47,928 nucleotides of DNA from an uncultured Ruminococcus sp. (GTDB lineage Bacteria > Bacillota > Clostridia > Oscillospirales > Acutalibacteraceae). Position 1 is the stretch's first letter; the number at the start of each line of letters is the position of its first letter. The DNA lies in NCBI GenBank assembly GCA_902762375.1, contig CACWNY010000008.1, positions 1 to 47,928 on the forward strand. Direction: 5' to 3'. Shown piece after piece: positions 33,322-42,630 of this stretch. Position numbers and translations under genes: made by a program. The notes under the pieces were generated by a model, which was not told the origin of the DNA, did not search any database, and saw only the letters and a program-made list of their open reading frames with translations.

Positions 33322-34803
33322 TTATGACGATGCTTTTTTGTTGCGGACAATATTTCCTCTCCACATTCTGTAGTAGAACAACAGTAACAATGGGTATAAT
33401 TCCAGTCGACCCGCAATCATATCAAACATAAGTACATATTTGGAAAGCGGAGAGAAAAACGCAAAGTTTTCAGCAGGACCTACTTTGGAAAATCCAGGCC
33501 CTATATTACAAAGTGAGGCAAGTACCGCTGAAAAATTGGTTTCAAAGTCATAGTTGTCAAAGGATAAGATAAATACCGAAATGGCAAAGACTACCGCATA
33601 AGTGGTAAAGAAAATATTGACGGCTCTGGAAACATTCTCATCAAGAGTTTTGCCGTCCATTTTTGGTTTGTAGACGGTTCCGGGATGAAGAAAATAAAGG
33701 AGCTGTGCTTTGATATTCTTGAACATGATGATAAATCGGGAAATCTTGATACCACCACTGGTACTGCCTGCACAAGCACCTGTGAACATCAGTACCATCA
33801 GTATCCCTTTGGACGCCGACGGCCATTGATTGAAGTCCACTGTGGAAAATCCTGTGGTACTTATCATGGACGCAACCTGAAATGAAGCATTTCGTATATT
33901 GTTTTCGAAACTTAACATATAGTCATAAGCGTTCCATGTAATGAATGCGATGGCTACAATCAATATAATAAAATAGCATTTTACTTCAGACATTTTCAGA
34001 ATGGATTTGAATTTTCTGGTGAGTATAAAGAAAAATACATTGAAATTAACACCGAATGCTATCATAAAGATAGTAATTACCCACTGTATAGCAGGGGAAT
34101 ATCCTGATATACTGTTGTTTTTTATGCCCAATCCACCCGTTCCGGCATTGGCGATTGCTGTGAGCAGTGCCTCAAACACGGGCATTCTACAGATAACCAG
34201 AGCAATAAACTCCAAAAGTGTAAGAATGAAGTAAATTATGTACAGTATCAGGGCAGTAGTGCGTACTTTGGGAACAAGTTTGCCGACACTTGGTCCGGGA
34301 CTTTCTGCCCTCATCAGGTGCATATGTCCGCCGTGACTTTGCCCTTTCGATACCATAGGAACTATTGCCAGCAGAAAAACCAGTACACCCATTCCGCCTA
34401 TCCAATGGGTAAAACACCGCCAGAACTGACAACTATTGGAAAAACTTTCTACATCGGAAAGTATGCTTGCCCCTGTAGTGGAAAATCCTGAAACTGTTTC
34501 AAAAAAAGCGTTTGTAAAATCAGGAATTTCTTTACTGAAATAAAACGGAAAACTACCAAATAAACTCAGGACTATCCAGCCTAAAGCGACCGTAGTAAAT
34601 CCTTCTTTTACATTGAATATCAGTTTTTTAGGTTTACAAAGTGCCAGTATACCGCCAAGTATAAGACAGATAATCAACGAAAGGATAAAGGAAAAAATTT
34701 GTGATTCGCCAAATACTAAGGCAATCAGTATAGGTAAAGTAAGGAATATTCCTTCCATAATCAGAATACACCCTAATATAAATGCGATACTTCTGTAATT
34801 CAT
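33322..34803 (-). CDS. trkH: Trk/Ktr-type potassium uptake membrane subunit
   Basis: A 493-residue channel-like transporter with four M1-P-M2 repeats. Selectivity-filter-like segments are TVSGFSTTGAS, NAGTGGLG, SMISTTGFSTVDF and SLCNIGPGFS; TGACAGSTSGGIKISR is another TrkH hallmark. It takes up potassium together with the NAD-binding TrkA encoded just upstream. I start at ATG 34803 with AAAGGA 11 nt upstream; the frame is open into the preceding repeat but that part is not TrkH-like. A repeat lies between trkA and trkH, but the same-strand order supports an operon. Confidence 0.95.
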   Translation of the reverse strand: MNYRSIAFILGCILIMEGIFLTLPILIALVFGESQIFSFILSLIICLILGGILALCKPKKLIFNVKEGFTTVALGWIVLSLFGSFPFYFSKEIPDFTNAFFETVSGFSTTGASILSDVESFSNSCQFWRCFTHWIGGMGVLVFLLAIVPMVSKGQSHGGHMHLMRAESPGPSVGKLVPKVRTTALILYIIYFILTLLEFIALVICRMPVFEALLTAIANAGTGGLGIKNNSISGYSPAIQWVITIFMIAFGVNFNVFFFILTRKFKSILKMSEVKCYFIILIVAIAFITWNAYDYMLSFENNIRNASFQVASMISTTGFSTVDFNQWPSASKGILMVLMFTGACAGSTSGGIKISRFIIMFKNIKAQLLYFLHPGTVYKPKMDGKTLDENVSRAVNIFFTTYAVVFAISVFILSFDNYDFETNFSAVLASLCNIGPGFSKVGPAENFAFFSPLSKYVLMFDMIAGRLELYPLLLLFYYRMWRGNIVRNKKASS

Positions 34804-34833
34804 AATAGAAAATCCTTTATAATTTATTATGGA

Positions 34834-34979
34834 GAGTATGTCAAAATTTGCATACGCAAATTTTGTTTTGATTTTGAGGAGTTTAAGGGCTACCGCCCTT
34901 AAAAATCCTGTTTCAAGGGTTGCACCCTTGAAAATCCTGCCAAACTTTTTGAAAAAAGTTTGACAAAAACTTTTAATTG
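34834..34979 (+). repeat. Modular hairpin repeat, partial copy 16, overlapping the trkA stop
   Basis: H4 (AAAATTTGCATACGCAAATTTT), TTTAAGGGC/GCCCTTAAA, TTTCAAGGG/CCCTTGAAA, CAAACTTTTTG/AAAAGTTTG and the tail CTTTTAATTGA. The trkA stop codon (34973-34975) is inside the tail, so the element has inserted at, or replaced, the gene's end. Confidence 0.85.
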
Positions 34980-36370
34980 ATGTTTTCAAATCCCGTATGG
35001 GTGGTAACAATAATTACACGGTCGCCTTTCTGAATACAGTCCTGTCCTTTGGGAATAATGACCTTTCCTTCACGGCTGATACACGCTACCAACAAATCTT
35101 TTTTCAGTTTCAGGTCGCAGAGTTTTTTATCCGTTACTTCTGAATTGGTCAGAACACGAAATTCTATTGCTTCTACTCGGTCACCGAACCAGTGATAAAG
35201 AGTTTCGATATTTCCACTGTCAATAGAGTTTTTCATACCCCTTGCATAGGTGAGGATAATTTCTGCGGTGAGTAATCTGGGGTGAAAAACACTTCCTAAT
35301 TCAAGACTGTTGATAACACTTTTGAAATTGATTCTGTTGACTTTGGTAACAACTTTTGCTTGTGTAACTTTTTTGGCATATAAAGTCAGTAATATATTTT
35401 CCTCGTCGATACCTGTAATGGGAACAAAAGCGTCAACAGTTTCTATGCCCTCACGGGACAGTAAATCTTCATCTGTACCGTCACCGTTGATAATCAGAGT
35501 GCTGTCACCCAGCAATTCGGAAAGTTGTTCACAGCGTTTGGGATTGATTTCGATAATCTTGACGGATATTCCCATTTCTTCCAGTTGTCGGCAGAGATAA
35601 TATGATGTCCGTCCGCCACCGATAAGCAAAGCGTTGGTGACTTTTTTCTTGACAAGACCTGTCTTTTTGAAGAAAGAATAGGCATTTTTAGCAGTGGCAA
35701 CAATCGTAATAATGTCGCCAGCCTGTATACGCTGGTCACCGTTAGGAATGGTGACTGTATCTCCACGCTCTACAGCACATATCAGAAATTTAAAATCAAA
35801 TTCTTTTTGCAGTTCAAAAAGAAATTTACCGTCAAGGGAGTTGTTTTCAGGAATTTTAAAGCGTATCATTTCTGCCTGACCTTTGGCAAAAGAACCTGTA
35901 CTCAGTGCAGCAGGCAGGCGTAAAATTCTCGAAATTTCTTTGGCAGATTCCAGTTCGGGATTGATTATCATAGAAAGTCCCAGTTTTTCTCTTAAGTACG
36001 GCTGTTCGTCACTGTATACGGGATTTCTTACTCTGGCGATTGCTGAACAGTTACCTACTTTTTTTGCTACTGTACAGCACAATAAGTTTAATTCGTCAGA
36101 TTCTGTTACAGCGATAAAAAGGTCAGCTTTTTCGATTCCGGCTTCCATCTGTACTGTATAGGTTGCTCCGTTTCCGACAATTCCCATAACATCAAATGTG
36201 TTAGAAAGTTTGTCTACGATGACAGAGTTAGTATCAATAAAGGTGACATTGTGTCCTTCGGCAGCAAGTTTTTTAATCAGTGTTGTGCCGACTTTTCCGC
36301 ACCCGACAATAATGACATTCAATGTCTTTTTTTTGCTTTTTGTGAATTTTTTTATTAGCGGAAATTCCAT
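34973..36370 (-). CDS. trkA: Trk system NAD-binding regulatory protein
   Basis: A 465-residue cytoplasmic regulator of TrkH. It has two RCK-N Rossmann domains (NVIIVGCGKVGTTLIKKL at about 17-34 and NALLIGGGRTSYYLCRQL at about 242-259) each followed by a TrkA-C domain (about 160-225 and 385-465). ATP or NAD binding gates the channel. The start at 36370 has GGGGGTG about 8 nt upstream. The N-terminus carries about 15 extra basic residues (IKKFTKSKKK). The last codons and stop are supplied by a hairpin-repeat tail, so the C-terminus may be slightly altered. Confidence 0.95.
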   Translation of the reverse strand: MEFPLIKKFTKSKKKTLNVIIVGCGKVGTTLIKKLAAEGHNVTFIDTNSVIVDKLSNTFDVMGIVGNGATYTVQMEAGIEKADLFIAVTESDELNLLCCTVAKKVGNCSAIARVRNPVYSDEQPYLREKLGLSMIINPELESAKEISRILRLPAALSTGSFAKGQAEMIRFKIPENNSLDGKFLFELQKEFDFKFLICAVERGDTVTIPNGDQRIQAGDIITIVATAKNAYSFFKKTGLVKKKVTNALLIGGGRTSYYLCRQLEEMGISVKIIEINPKRCEQLSELLGDSTLIINGDGTDEDLLSREGIETVDAFVPITGIDEENILLTLYAKKVTQAKVVTKVNRINFKSVINSLELGSVFHPRLLTAEIILTYARGMKNSIDSGNIETLYHWFGDRVEAIEFRVLTNSEVTDKKLCDLKLKKDLLVACISREGKVIIPKGQDCIQKGDRVIIVTTHTGFENIN

Positions 36371-36407
36371 ACCGCCAAACACCCCCATTTTTTAAATATA
36401 CAAAATT

Positions 36408-36436
36408 ATTATAACATAAAGTCTTGAAAATACCAA
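36408..36436 (-). promoter_or_regulatory. Promoter of trkA-trkH
   Basis: TTGGTA and TATAAT on the minus strand with a 17-nt spacer, about 38 nt upstream of the trkA start. Confidence 0.6.
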
Positions 36437-36496
36437 CACCTTTTATAGAGAAATTTTTCGGATATTGTCTGTACAGTAACAATATTAGAAAAATTT

Positions 36497-36665
36497 CTAC
36501 CTGAATGGTTGAAAATCAGGTAATTATTGTCAAAATCTGCATATGCAGATTTTGTTTTGAATTTTTATGAGTTTAAGGGCTTTGCCCTTAAAAATCCCAC
36601 AAGGGGCTTTGCCCCTTGACCCCACAACTTTTTGAAAAAAGTTGACAAAAACTTTTAATTGTCAT
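36497..36665 (+). repeat. MITE-like element lacking its right terminal repeat (copy 17)
   Basis: The left end TTCTACCTGAATGGTTG (36497-36513) is intact. H4 (CAAAATCTGCATATGCAGATTTTG, one long palindrome), H1, H2 and H3 (ACAACTTTTTG/AAAAAAGTTG) follow, ending CTTTTAATTGTCATG. No opposite terminal repeat is seen before the next promoter region. Confidence 0.85.
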
Positions 36666-36803
36666 GCATTAATGACACATAGTAAAAACGATTGTCAGTT
36701 TTGTGCTGATAATTATCTTGACAAAAAACTCTCAAAGAAAAATGAAAAACAGGTGAATAAAAAAATAAGGTTATCCTGTATAAAATTTGCCAATGCTTTT
36801 TGG

Positions 36804-36809
36804 TATAAT
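36804..36809 (+). promoter_or_regulatory. Likely -10 box upstream of the cohesin-like gene
   Basis: A perfect TATAAT about 112 nt before the start codon, with only a poor -35 at 17 nt. The leader would be about 105 nt. Confidence 0.4.
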
Positions 36810-36921
36810 AAACGATTTTAATTTTATCTGACGGAAAAGCATTGTATTTTTGGGAAAAATTATTTATAATAGATATTGCTTAGAATATACTTTATTGGCG
36901 AAGAAAAAAGGAGGAATTCAA

Positions 36922-39900
36922 ATGGTTACAAGACCACGAAAAGTATTGAGCATTCTGTTGGCATCTACTATGATTGCGTCGATGTGTGCCTTACCTGTAG
37001 CGGTATCAGCAGCAGATACTACCGCAGAAAGTTCTGAGGCAGGAACACTGGCAAGTCATTACAAGACAAATCCAAGCGGAAAAGGTGCAAAAAAGACCAT
37101 TACGATTGACGGTGACGCAAGTGACTGGTCAGAAGACTTACTTATTGCACAAGGTGCAGCATGGGATGTAGCTAACCACTGGAAGGGCGGACACGAAAAC
37201 TGTGTACTGGACACCTATGCGTTATATGGTGCATGGGACGACCAGAACCTTTATGTAGGTTGGCAGATGGTCAATACAACAGACACATGGGCAAGAGAAG
37301 GTGACGGACCGTTAAGTGACGGTGGTAGAGTACTTGATGTACCGCTTATTCTTGCATTGAGTTTAGACGAGGGAAGTACCTCTATGTCTAACAAAAACAC
37401 AACAGGTGGAGCTATCTGGGGACAGAAAATGGGACTTGAATTTGATACCCATGTAGACAGACTGCTGTATATGAGCGGTAAACCTGGATTGGGCAAGCCT
37501 TCCATGTTCAAGGCAGTGGATTCGCAAGGTAATACCGACTACGAAGACGGTTGCATAGGCTTTACCGAAGGTGGTATTGAGTACAAAATGGCAACCACGA
37601 ATATTTGTAGCCAGATTATCGGTCTGGACGGTTCAGACAGTCCTGATGATGTCTGCGATGACAGTGCTGACTGGGTTGACTACAAAACAAAGAACCATGA
37701 TACAAAATACGATTCATTCTATGAAATTAAAATTCCGCTGGCAACATTGGGAATTACCAGTAGTCATATTGAAAGCAACGGTGTTGGTGCTATGTTAGTT
37801 GCTACTCGTGGCGAATCCGCACTTGACTGTATTCCTTATGACCTTTCTATGGTAGATAATGCTACTGGTGATTATTCAGCCGACCCCAGTACATCAGCAG
37901 AAAAAGATGACATCGATGTTATCACAGCAACATTGGCAAGAATTGGTAACAGTGGTGGTGTGGTTATCCCTACATCTAAACCTACTTCCAAACCCACAAC
38001 TTCTCCCTCAAATCCGACAACGGCTACAACAGCAACTTCTGTTTCAACAGGTGTAACAGGTACAAAATCCGTTACCGTTGCTAAAGATGATACAGTTACA
38101 CTGAACATTTATGCTACATCTTCCTCAAAGAAACTCACCGCTTACAGAATGACAACGGAATATCCGTCAGCGGCATTTTCTCTTGACACTTCTTACAGTA
38201 CAGACGGTGTAAATACTCTCGGTGCAAGTTCAGGACAGGAAGTTGTCAATACAAGTAAAGCAGGTAAGATTCAGACCGCTGTCGTTGCTAACAGTAATTA
38301 TGATATCTCTACAAAGAAAGCATTACAGACCGTAAAACTCAAAGCGAAAAAAGCAGGTACTTTTACCATCAGCTACACTATGGACGAAATGATAGATGTC
38401 AGCTACAAAGACCTTGCAACAGGTGGTAAAGTCAACAGTGCCGTTACTATGGCTGTTGCGGCAACGGTTACACAGGCAACTGTTGCAACAACAGGTTCAG
38501 CAACGGCTACATTCAGTGCAGGAGATACAGTAACTGTTAATGTAAACCTCAAGACAGCAACAAAACTTTACGGTTTTAAAACAGACCTTACTTATGACAG
38601 TACTTTACTTACAGTAAAGAGTGTTACTTTCCCGAACTTCTCAGGCGGTACAACAATAGCCAATACTGATACCGCAGGCAAGATTTCTACAGTTGGTGTT
38701 GGCAGTCCGACAACCACATTTGATTATACCACTTCCAAAAATCTGGTCAGAGTAACATTTACCGCTAAGAAAGCAGGTACAAACAGTGCGATTACTTACC
38801 TCATGAAAGAAGTTATTGGTCTTGACGCAGTAAATCAGTTCGATGAAAGCACAGGTAAGAGTACAGTAAGCACAACAACAACATCTATTTCCGCTAAAAC
38901 AACAACCGCTTCAACAAGTCTGGCTTCCGTAAGCAAGAGCATTACTGTTAAAAAGGGTCAGGTTGTTACTTACACAACTAAAGTGAAAACTTCCAGTAAG
39001 TTCAACAAATTTGTTGCTACAACAACATATCCTACAGCAGCATTCAGTCTTTACACTTCTTATAGTACAGACGGTGTAAATACAATTAAAGCCTCTCAGG
39101 GTGGTAAAGAAGTCGTTGATACCGCTACTGCAGGCACAGTAAAGGCAACTTTGACAGCAGGAACAAATTCACCTTATACCGCTTCAACCGCTACATCTTT
39201 GGTTATTGTTAAGTTTACAGCGAAAAAGGCAGGTACATTTACTATCTCCTCCACACTTGACAGCATGACCAATGACAGCAACAAAGCAATGACAAGCAGT
39301 CAGGTAACCGTTACCGCTACGGCTTCTGCAACTGATGTAGATACTACAAAAGTAGCAGGTGTAAGTAAGAGTGTTCAGGTTAAACAGGGCGAAGTTATTG
39401 TCTATACAATAAAAGCAAAAACAACCAGCAAGTTCAAAACTTTCACAGCTACTATCACTTACGATAAAGACGCATTTGAACGCTATACAGGATATAGTAC
39501 TGACGGTGTTACAACTATCAAACTTACTCAGGACGGTACAGAAAGCGTCAACACCAAGACAGACGGTAAAATTGTAGCTACAGCAACATTCAAGAGCGGT
39601 TCACCGTATGTAGCAAAATCAGCAACCAACCTTGTTATTGTCAAGCTGAAAGCTAAGAAAGCAGGCACATTCACTATCGGTGGTGTTGTTAACAGCATGA
39701 CAAATAATTCAGGTGTTGCGATGACTTCTAAAGATGTTACTATCAGCAATACAGGTTCTGTTGTTATTCCTTTCACAGAATCCAATTCTATTACTGTAAC
39801 AAAAGGTCAGCTTGTCAACTACTATGTAACTGTTACACTTCCTAACTCTGGTTATGATATCAGTGGTTGGACAGTAGATATGTATTATGATACCGATTTG

Positions 39901-40260
39901 TTTGATGTCAATAGTTCTTTTGCCAACAAGAAAAAATTTGCTGTAGGTGACGCAGCTATCAACTATGCAACAGGTGCTACTACCACATCAGCAACACTTC
40001 CTGGCGGAACACTGGCAACAGCTAACTTCAATACAGCAGGTACTGTTACTATTCTTGATGCGAACTCCAAAGGATTAGGTCTTAAAGGCAAAACAACCAA
40101 ACTTGTTTGTATTCAGCTCAAAGCTAAGAAAGCAGGTACAGGTGTTCTGGCTTACTCCGTTAAGAGTTTTGTCGGTACTAACGGCACAACAAAATATATC
40201 AACGCTAAGTATCAGGCTGTAAACGGAGCAATATTCAAAATGACAGCTCAGAAAAAATAA
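36922..40260 (+). CDS. Large secreted protein: DOMON/CBM9-like N-terminal domain plus five cohesin-like modules
   Basis: 1112 residues. A signal peptide (1-31, ending AVSA) is followed by a beta-rich domain (about 45-345) starting ITIDGDASDWSEDLLIAQG and containing YALYGAWDDQNLYVGWQ, which resembles the DOMON/CBM9-like heads found on starch-related proteins. A Pro/Thr/Ser linker (348-376) precedes five modules of about 140-150 residues (starting near 377, 517, 668, 810 and 953) with cohesin-type strands, such as GDTVTVNVNLKTATKLYGFK and LVRVTFTAKKAG. No dockerin calcium motif, LPxTG or membrane anchor is visible. Modules 1, 3 and 4 share segments even at DNA level, indicating internal duplication. 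It may be a non-catalytic starch-binding scaffold. The start follows AAAGGAGG. Confidence 0.75.
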   Translation: MVTRPRKVLSILLASTMIASMCALPVAVSAADTTAESSEAGTLASHYKTNPSGKGAKKTITIDGDASDWSEDLLIAQGAAWDVANHWKGGHENCVLDTYALYGAWDDQNLYVGWQMVNTTDTWAREGDGPLSDGGRVLDVPLILALSLDEGSTSMSNKNTTGGAIWGQKMGLEFDTHVDRLLYMSGKPGLGKPSMFKAVDSQGNTDYEDGCIGFTEGGIEYKMATTNICSQIIGLDGSDSPDDVCDDSADWVDYKTKNHDTKYDSFYEIKIPLATLGITSSHIESNGVGAMLVATRGESALDCIPYDLSMVDNATGDYSADPSTSAEKDDIDVITATLARIGNSGGVVIPTSKPTSKPTTSPSNPTTATTATSVSTGVTGTKSVTVAKDDTVTLNIYATSSSKKLTAYRMTTEYPSAAFSLDTSYSTDGVNTLGASSGQEVVNTSKAGKIQTAVVANSNYDISTKKALQTVKLKAKKAGTFTISYTMDEMIDVSYKDLATGGKVNSAVTMAVAATVTQATVATTGSATATFSAGDTVTVNVNLKTATKLYGFKTDLTYDSTLLTVKSVTFPNFSGGTTIANTDTAGKISTVGVGSPTTTFDYTTSKNLVRVTFTAKKAGTNSAITYLMKEVIGLDAVNQFDESTGKSTVSTTTTSISAKTTTASTSLASVSKSITVKKGQVVTYTTKVKTSSKFNKFVATTTYPTAAFSLYTSYSTDGVNTIKASQGGKEVVDTATAGTVKATLTAGTNSPYTASTATSLVIVKFTAKKAGTFTISSTLDSMTNDSNKAMTSSQVTVTATASATDVDTTKVAGVSKSVQVKQGEVIVYTIKAKTTSKFKTFTATITYDKDAFERYTGYSTDGVTTIKLTQDGTESVNTKTDGKIVATATFKSGSPYVAKSATNLVIVKLKAKKAGTFTIGGVVNSMTNNSGVAMTSKDVTISNTGSVVIPFTESNSITVTKGQLVNYYVTVTLPNSGYDISGWTVDMYYDTDLFDVNSSFANKKKFAVGDAAINYATGATTTSATLPGGTLATANFNTAGTVTILDANSKGLGLKGKTTKLVCIQLKAKKAGTGVLAYSVKSFVGTNGTTKYINAKYQAVNGAIFKMTAQKK

Positions 40261-40291
40261 AAGTCCGTAAATTATAACGGCAAATAAGTGG

Positions 40292-40323
40292 GGGCAGACA
40301 CTACTTGTAGTGTCTGCCCTTTG
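40292..40323 (+). terminator. Hairpin between the two cohesin-like genes
   Basis: A perfect 13-bp stem GGGCAGACACTAC/GTAGTGTCTGCCC, with a short TTTG tail. The T run is weak, so partial read-through into the next gene is possible. Confidence 0.6.
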
Positions 40324-40359
40324 ATAATAAGGAAAAGAAAAACAGAAAGGAATGTTATC

Positions 40360-41028
40360 ATGAAAATCATAAAAACACTGACAACCGCTGTACTTGTCTG
40401 TATGATGATTGCTTTCAGTATGATAAACAGCTATGCCGTCAAAATTAATAACAACGAATTTCAATCAGGCGATACCATTACTTATATCGTACAGATTAAA
40501 ACAGATACACGCCTTTCAGGACTTAATGGTATGATAGAATATCCCAAAGACGCTCTTGAACTGGATAAGGAAAGTCTGAATATTCCTGAACTTGGCGATA
40601 TGGTAATTTCCAATCCTGATGAAGAAGGTGTTATTCGTTTTGTAGCTACCAATGCGGGTGAAGGATTTGACTGTTCCCAAACAAAACTGATTGTCACCGT
40701 CAGTTTCAAAGTCAAAGAAAAAGCAACAGACAGCGATATTAAATTTACGGTAACAGAAGTTACCGATGTACAACTCAATGATATCAATCTGGCAGATAAC
40801 GAAATTATAAAATCTGTTCAGAAAGGCAAATATGAGGGAAAAATTATCAATCCTGGCAATGGTGAAGATATTGTTGATGATGGTGCTTACATTGATATAG
40901 ATTCATCTGATGAAAGTACCCCTGACAGCAAAAACAAAACCATTATTATTACATTGATTGTCGCAGTAGTATTGATTGCTGTAGCGTCTATAGGCGTAAA
41001 GTTGAAAAACAAAAAAAATGAAAACTGA
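40360..41028 (+). CDS. Membrane-anchored protein with one cohesin-like module
   Basis: 222 residues. A signal peptide (1-26, ending INSYA) precedes one cohesin-like module (about 28-160; FQSGDTITYIVQIKTDTRLSG, then LIVTVSFKVKEKATDSDI and a VTEVTDVQLNDIN strand), a short acidic spacer rich in Asp/Ser, and a C-terminal transmembrane helix (about 190-211) with a Lys-rich cytoplasmic tail. It lies 99 nt after the five-module protein and shares the fold, so it may serve as a cell-surface anchor or partner. Whether it binds dockerins is unknown. The start has AGAAAGGAA upstream. Confidence 0.75.
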   Translation: MKIIKTLTTAVLVCMMIAFSMINSYAVKINNNEFQSGDTITYIVQIKTDTRLSGLNGMIEYPKDALELDKESLNIPELGDMVISNPDEEGVIRFVATNAGEGFDCSQTKLIVTVSFKVKEKATDSDIKFTVTEVTDVQLNDINLADNEIIKSVQKGKYEGKIINPGNGEDIVDDGAYIDIDSSDESTPDSKNKTIIITLIVAVVLIAVASIGVKLKNKKNEN

Positions 41029-41114
41029 TTTTTCTCCCAAAAGACAAAGGTTGATTTTCGCAGAAAGATGTGCTACAATCTAATGCGTTCAAAAAATCAA
41101 CGGAGGAATTGTCA

Positions 41115-41783
41115 ATGAAAAGAAAAATTGTTGCTGTATTGTTAGCCGTTTTTTCGACATTTTCGGTATTAACTGCTTGTTCGTCTAAGCCAAACTCATC
41201 AACCACTCAACAGAAGAATACTGTTGCCACCCAAGAACCTACTTTACCGCCGAATATCAATCCTGATAAAGAACTGGCAAGAGTAAGTACGATTGATAAA
41301 TTTTTCAATGCACGAAGTATTACTCTCAATGAAAAAGTTCTGCGTTTTTCATTCGATGACGCACAGATGAAATATGTAGGCTTTACACTGGCACAGGATA
41401 ACGAAATTCCTGAAAAAATTGCTGTCGGAGAAACGGTCGAAAATATCAAGTATATCACGCCAAGCGGACTGACAGCTTATGTTTCGGCAACAAACCAAAC
41501 GACTGTCAACACAGACTATACCAAATGTAAATACAGTACTTTGCGGTTAATCAAAGGTGAATGTAACGATGTTACCTTACATTTACCGAACAAATTGACT
41601 TGGGATAGTAAAGTAGATGTTATCAAAAAAGAATACGGTCAGCCCAAAGAAGAAAGTCAGAATGAAAACGATGATACTGTTCTGACTTATAAAGGACAAT
41701 CCAAAACAGAAGAATATACTATGGAACTTACCACCGATGAAAACGGTATTAAAGAAGTTTTTATAGAATTTCGTGCAGTTTAA
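41115..41783 (+). CDS. Putative lipoprotein of unknown function
   Basis: 222 residues. It has a lipoprotein signal peptide with lipobox LTAC (Cys at about 22), a Ser/Thr/Gln-rich spacer (23-50), then a soluble domain with no family I recognise. The region around 150-205 (LRLIKGECNDVTLHLPNKLTWDSKVDVIKKEYGQP) reads like the periodic strand-helix pattern of small secreted domains. The start follows CGGAGG. It lies 86 nt after the anchored cohesin-like gene on the same strand and may belong to the same surface system. Confidence 0.75.
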   Translation: MKRKIVAVLLAVFSTFSVLTACSSKPNSSTTQQKNTVATQEPTLPPNINPDKELARVSTIDKFFNARSITLNEKVLRFSFDDAQMKYVGFTLAQDNEIPEKIAVGETVENIKYITPSGLTAYVSATNQTTVNTDYTKCKYSTLRLIKGECNDVTLHLPNKLTWDSKVDVIKKEYGQPKEESQNENDDTVLTYKGQSKTEEYTMELTTDENGIKEVFIEFRAV

Positions 41784-42004
41784 GGGCTTTGCTCTTAAAA
41801 ATTCCACAAGGGGTTTCACCCCTTGACCCCACAAACTTTTTGAAAAAAGTTTGACAAAAACTTTTTCGGCTCACTTCGTTCGGAAATCTTTATCTAAGTT
41901 TGAGCTGTGACAATTAAAAGTTTTTTGTCCACTTTTTTTCAAAAAAGTGGTGGGGTTCAGGGGCAAAGCCCCTGATAGGATTGTTAAGGGCAACGCCCTT
42001 AACT
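41781..42004. repeat. Modular hairpin repeat, tail-to-tail composite (copy 18)
   Basis: A forward arm begins at the lipoprotein stop (TTTAAGGGC/GCTCTTAAA, CAAGGGGT/ACCCCTTG, CAAACTTTTTG/AAAAGTTTG). Then come GGCTCACTTCGTTCGG and TGACAATTAAAAG, and a reverse arm (H3, AGGGGC/GCCCCT, GTTAAGGGC/GCCCTTAAC). Confidence 0.85.
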
Positions 42005-42013
42005 TGGTCGGCA

Positions 42014-42066
42014 GAAAAAAACACAAGGATAGTCGCTTTTTATGGCAACTATCCTTGTACTTTTTT
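42014..42066 (-). terminator. Terminator of the reverse rubrerythrin gene
   Basis: ACAAGGATAGT (42023-42033) and ACTATCCTTGT (42048-42058) form a perfect stem flanked by T runs on both strands, so it can act in either direction. Confidence 0.85.
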
Positions 42067-42084
42067 AGAAAGGGGTAAAAACAC

Positions 42085-42630
42085 TTATTGGAAGTATCTC
42101 TTTAACAAGCCGTTGAAACCAGCACCATGTCTTGCTTCGTCTTTAGCCATTTCATGAACGGTATCATGAATAGCGTCAAGGTCAAGTTTCTTAGCTCTCT
42201 TTGCCAGGTCGAATTTGCCCTCACAAGCACCTTGTTCTGCGGCAACTCTGAGTTCAAGATTTTTCTTTGTGCTGTTGGTGAGTACTTCGCCTAACAGTTC
42301 TGCAAATTTAGCAGCGTGTTCAGCTTCTTCGAAAGCGTATTTGGTAAATGCTGCGGAAATTTCAGGGTAACCTTCTCTGTCAGCTACTCTTGCCATAGCC
42401 AGATACATTCCTACTTCACTGCATTCACCGTTGAAATTCGATACAAGGTCATCATAAATATCTTGCGGAACACCTTTGGCAACACCTACTTCATGTACTG
42501 TAGCAAATGTCATTTCGCTTGTACTTGCTTCGGTAAATCTGCTACCAGGAATTTTACACTGCGGACATCTTTCGGGCGGTGTATCTCCTTCGTGAACATA
42601 ACCGCATACGGGACAAATCCATTTTTTCAT
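42085..42630 (-). CDS. Reverse rubrerythrin (N-terminal rubredoxin plus diiron domain)
   Basis: A 181-residue oxidative-stress protein that reduces hydrogen peroxide and oxygen using NADH-derived electrons in anaerobes. Domain order is reversed relative to classical rubrerythrin: the rubredoxin iron site (CPVCGY, CPQCK; residues 6-25) comes first, then a ferritin-like four-helix bundle with diiron ligands in [25 protein letters not shown] and DEARHGAGF. The start has CGGAGGAATT upstream. In Clostridium such proteins are induced strongly by oxygen; a PerR-type site was not identified here. Confidence 0.95.
   Translation of the reverse strand: MKKWICPVCGYVHEGDTPPERCPQCKIPGSRFTEASTSEMTFATVHEVGVAKGVPQDIYDDLVSNFNGECSEVGMYLAMARVADREGYPEISAAFTKYAFEEAEHAAKFAELLGEVLTNSTKKNLELRVAAEQGACEGKFDLAKRAKKLDLDAIHDTVHEMAKDEARHGAGFNGLLKRYFQ

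Noticed and set aside
36922..40260. Dockerin module in the large cohesin-like protein
   Set aside because: No paired DxNxDG calcium-loop motif was found in the translation.
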